7,621 nucleotides of DNA from CAYZJD01 sp964478455. GTDB taxonomy: Bacteria > Acidobacteriota > Terriglobia > Bryobacterales > Bryobacteraceae. Positions 6,446-7,621 of this stretch are shown here, piece by piece. Under the pieces are notes generated by a model that was given only the letters and a program-made list of their open reading frames with translations, searched no databases and had not been told where the DNA came from. Both the position numbers and the translations under genes were made by a program. The stretch lies in the NCBI GenBank assembly GCA_964478455.1, contig CAYZJD010000230.1, positions 1-7,621 on the forward strand, in the 5' to 3' direction. Within the stretch, counting starts at the first letter, position 1. Each line of letters begins with the position of its first letter.

Positions 6446-7621
6446 ATGGAGTGCCTCGGCGTCAACGTCGTCGTCCTCGGCATGGCCCGCTCGGGTATCG
6501 CCCTCGCCGAGTTTCTGAAGAGCAGGGGTGCGCGCGTGCGGGCCGTCGACGAGAAGCCTCTCGAGGAACTGCCCGAAGCCGCGCGCGTCGTCCGGCGCTA
6601 CAACATTCCTTTCTGCCGGCAAGGTCCGGGAGCCTTTGACCGTGCGGCGTGCGTCGTCGTCTCGCCCGGCGTGCCGCCCGACCTCGATCTGCTGGAAAAC
6701 GCGCGGCGGAACGGTGTCGAGGTGATCGGCGAGGTGGAGTTCGCTTCCCGCGTCTTCGAAGGCAACACCATCGGCATCACCGGCTCGAACGGCAAAACCA
6801 CCACCACCGCCCTCGTTGGCCACCTCCTGCGAGAGAGCGGGATTCCGGTCCAGGTGGGCGGCAACATCGGAACACCCGTCACCGCGCTGCTTGCCTCCTC
6901 CCGTCCCGGCCAGTGGAACGTGCTCGAGCTTTCGAGCTTCCAGCTCGAAACCGTCCATCATTTCCGGGCGCACATCGCCGTGGCGCTCAACGTCACCCCC
7001 GATCACCTCGACCGCCACCGCACCTTTGCCGCCTACGCCGCGGCCAAGGCCAGGCTGTTCGAAACACAGACCGCGGAAGACTTCGCCGTGCTGAGTGCCG
7101 ACGACCCGTCCTGCCTCGCTTACGCGTCCCTCACCCGCGCCCGCCCGTTGCGGTTCAGCCTCACCCGGCCCGTGACGCCGGGCGCCTGGCTGGAAGGGAA
7201 CCGCCTGCTGCTCGACGGCGAACCGTTTCTCTCTACTTGCGACATCCCTTTGCGCGGCCGGCACAACATCGAGAATGTGCTGGCGGCGGCTGTGGTCGCC
7301 CGTCTGGCCGGCGTGAGCCTCGCGTCCATCGCGGCTGCGGTCCCCACGTTCCCCGGCGTCGAGCACCGCCTGGAGTTCGTGCGGCGCGTCCGCGGGGTCG
7401 ACTACTACAACGATTCGAAAGCTACCAACGTCGACGCAGCCCTGAAGGCGATTGATTCCTTCGCCGGGCCGCTCTGGATCGTGCTGGGCGGCAAGGACAA
7501 GGGAAGCGACTACGCGCCGCTCGGCCCGCCCCTCCAGGCCAAGGCGAAGGCCGCCCTGCTGATCGGCGCGGCCGCGCCCAAAATCGCCGCCGCCATCGGC
7601 GAATCCGTCCCACTGGTGGAG
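6446..7621 (+). CDS. murD: UDP-MurNAc-L-alanine:D-glutamate ligase, 3'-partial
   Basis: MurD is the cytoplasmic ATP-dependent ligase that adds D-glutamate as the second stem-peptide residue. The frame runs open for 392 codons to the last base of the window. The usual length is about 440-460, so some 50-70 residues are missing at the C-terminus. The N-terminal Rossmann-like domain begins with VVVLGMARSG (8-17), the MurD form of the uridine-nucleotide-binding motif, and contains VVSPGVPP. The ATP loop is GSNGKTTTT with Lys117. LELSSFQLE, NVTPDHLDRH and AAK (Lys201, probable carbamylated lysine) follow. The C-terminal domain shows HRLEFV, NDSKATN (Lys325) and LGGKDKGSDY, as in known MurD enzymes, where this region binds D-Glu. 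The start is supported by the GAGGTGA site and the normal N-terminus. ftsW would be expected next, but it lies beyond the window. Confidence 0.96.
   Translation, partial: MECLGVNVVVLGMARSGIALAEFLKSRGARVRAVDEKPLEELPEAARVVRRYNIPFCRQGPGAFDRAACVVVSPGVPPDLDLLENARRNGVEVIGEVEFASRVFEGNTIGITGSNGKTTTTALVGHLLRESGIPVQVGGNIGTPVTALLASSRPGQWNVLELSSFQLETVHHFRAHIAVALNVTPDHLDRHRTFAAYAAAKARLFETQTAEDFAVLSADDPSCLAYASLTRARPLRFSLTRPVTPGAWLEGNRLLLDGEPFLSTCDIPLRGRHNIENVLAAAVVARLAGVSLASIAAAVPTFPGVEHRLEFVRRVRGVDYYNDSKATNVDAALKAIDSFAGPLWIVLGGKDKGSDYAPLGPPLQAKAKAALLIGAAAPKIAAAIGESVPLVE

Noticed and set aside
1..7621. CRISPR arrays, tRNA or rRNA genes, phage genes, toxin-antitoxin or defence systems
   Set aside because: No regularly spaced direct repeats, RNA gene signatures or unexplained coding regions were seen. 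Apart from two short gaps (312-350 and 3854-3958), the window is filled by standard cell wall and division genes.

Overview
The window is a core segment of a bacterial division and cell wall (dcw) gene cluster. All six genes lie on the + strand: ftsL-like (5' end outside the window), ftsI with a C-terminal PASTA domain, murE, murF, mraY and murD (3' end outside the window). The order matches the conserved mraZ-rsmH-ftsL-ftsI-murE-murF-mraY-murD-ftsW-murG-murC arrangement, so rsmH would be expected upstream and ftsW/murG/murC downstream; neither flank is visible.

Organism: the DNA is strongly GC-rich, with almost every third codon position G or C. MurE carries the DNPR signature of ligases that add meso-diaminopimelate, so the wall is probably of the DAP type. 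A class B penicillin-binding protein with one PASTA repeat and a short FtsL, in very GC-rich DNA, suggests Acidobacteriota (Solibacter/Bryobacter relatives). This is a tentative inference, because the sequence has no rRNA or other decisive marker.

Layout: the ftsL-like gene (to 311) is followed after 39 nt by ftsI (351-2360). ftsI overlaps murE (2357-3853) by ATGA. A 105-nt gap then precedes murF (3959-5302). mraY (5310-6443) follows after 7 nt and murD (6446 to the window end) after 2 nt. Coding is continuous apart from the murE-murF gap. That gap is filled by a perfect 22-bp inverted repeat with a 47-nt centre, which looks like a REP-type or MITE-type insertion. The right arm occupies the place where the murF ribosome binding site should be. 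It also supplies a tiny leader ORF with its own Shine-Dalgarno sequence, whose stop overlaps the murF start.

Function: MurD, MurE and MurF add D-Glu, meso-DAP and D-Ala-D-Ala to UDP-MurNAc-peptide in the cytoplasm. MraY transfers the finished phospho-MurNAc-pentapeptide to undecaprenyl phosphate at the membrane, giving lipid I. FtsI cross-links septal peptidoglycan on the outer side of the membrane, and FtsL is part of the divisome scaffold that activates it. The enzymes look intact and conventional. The only non-standard element I can support is the inverted-repeat element and its effect on murF translation.
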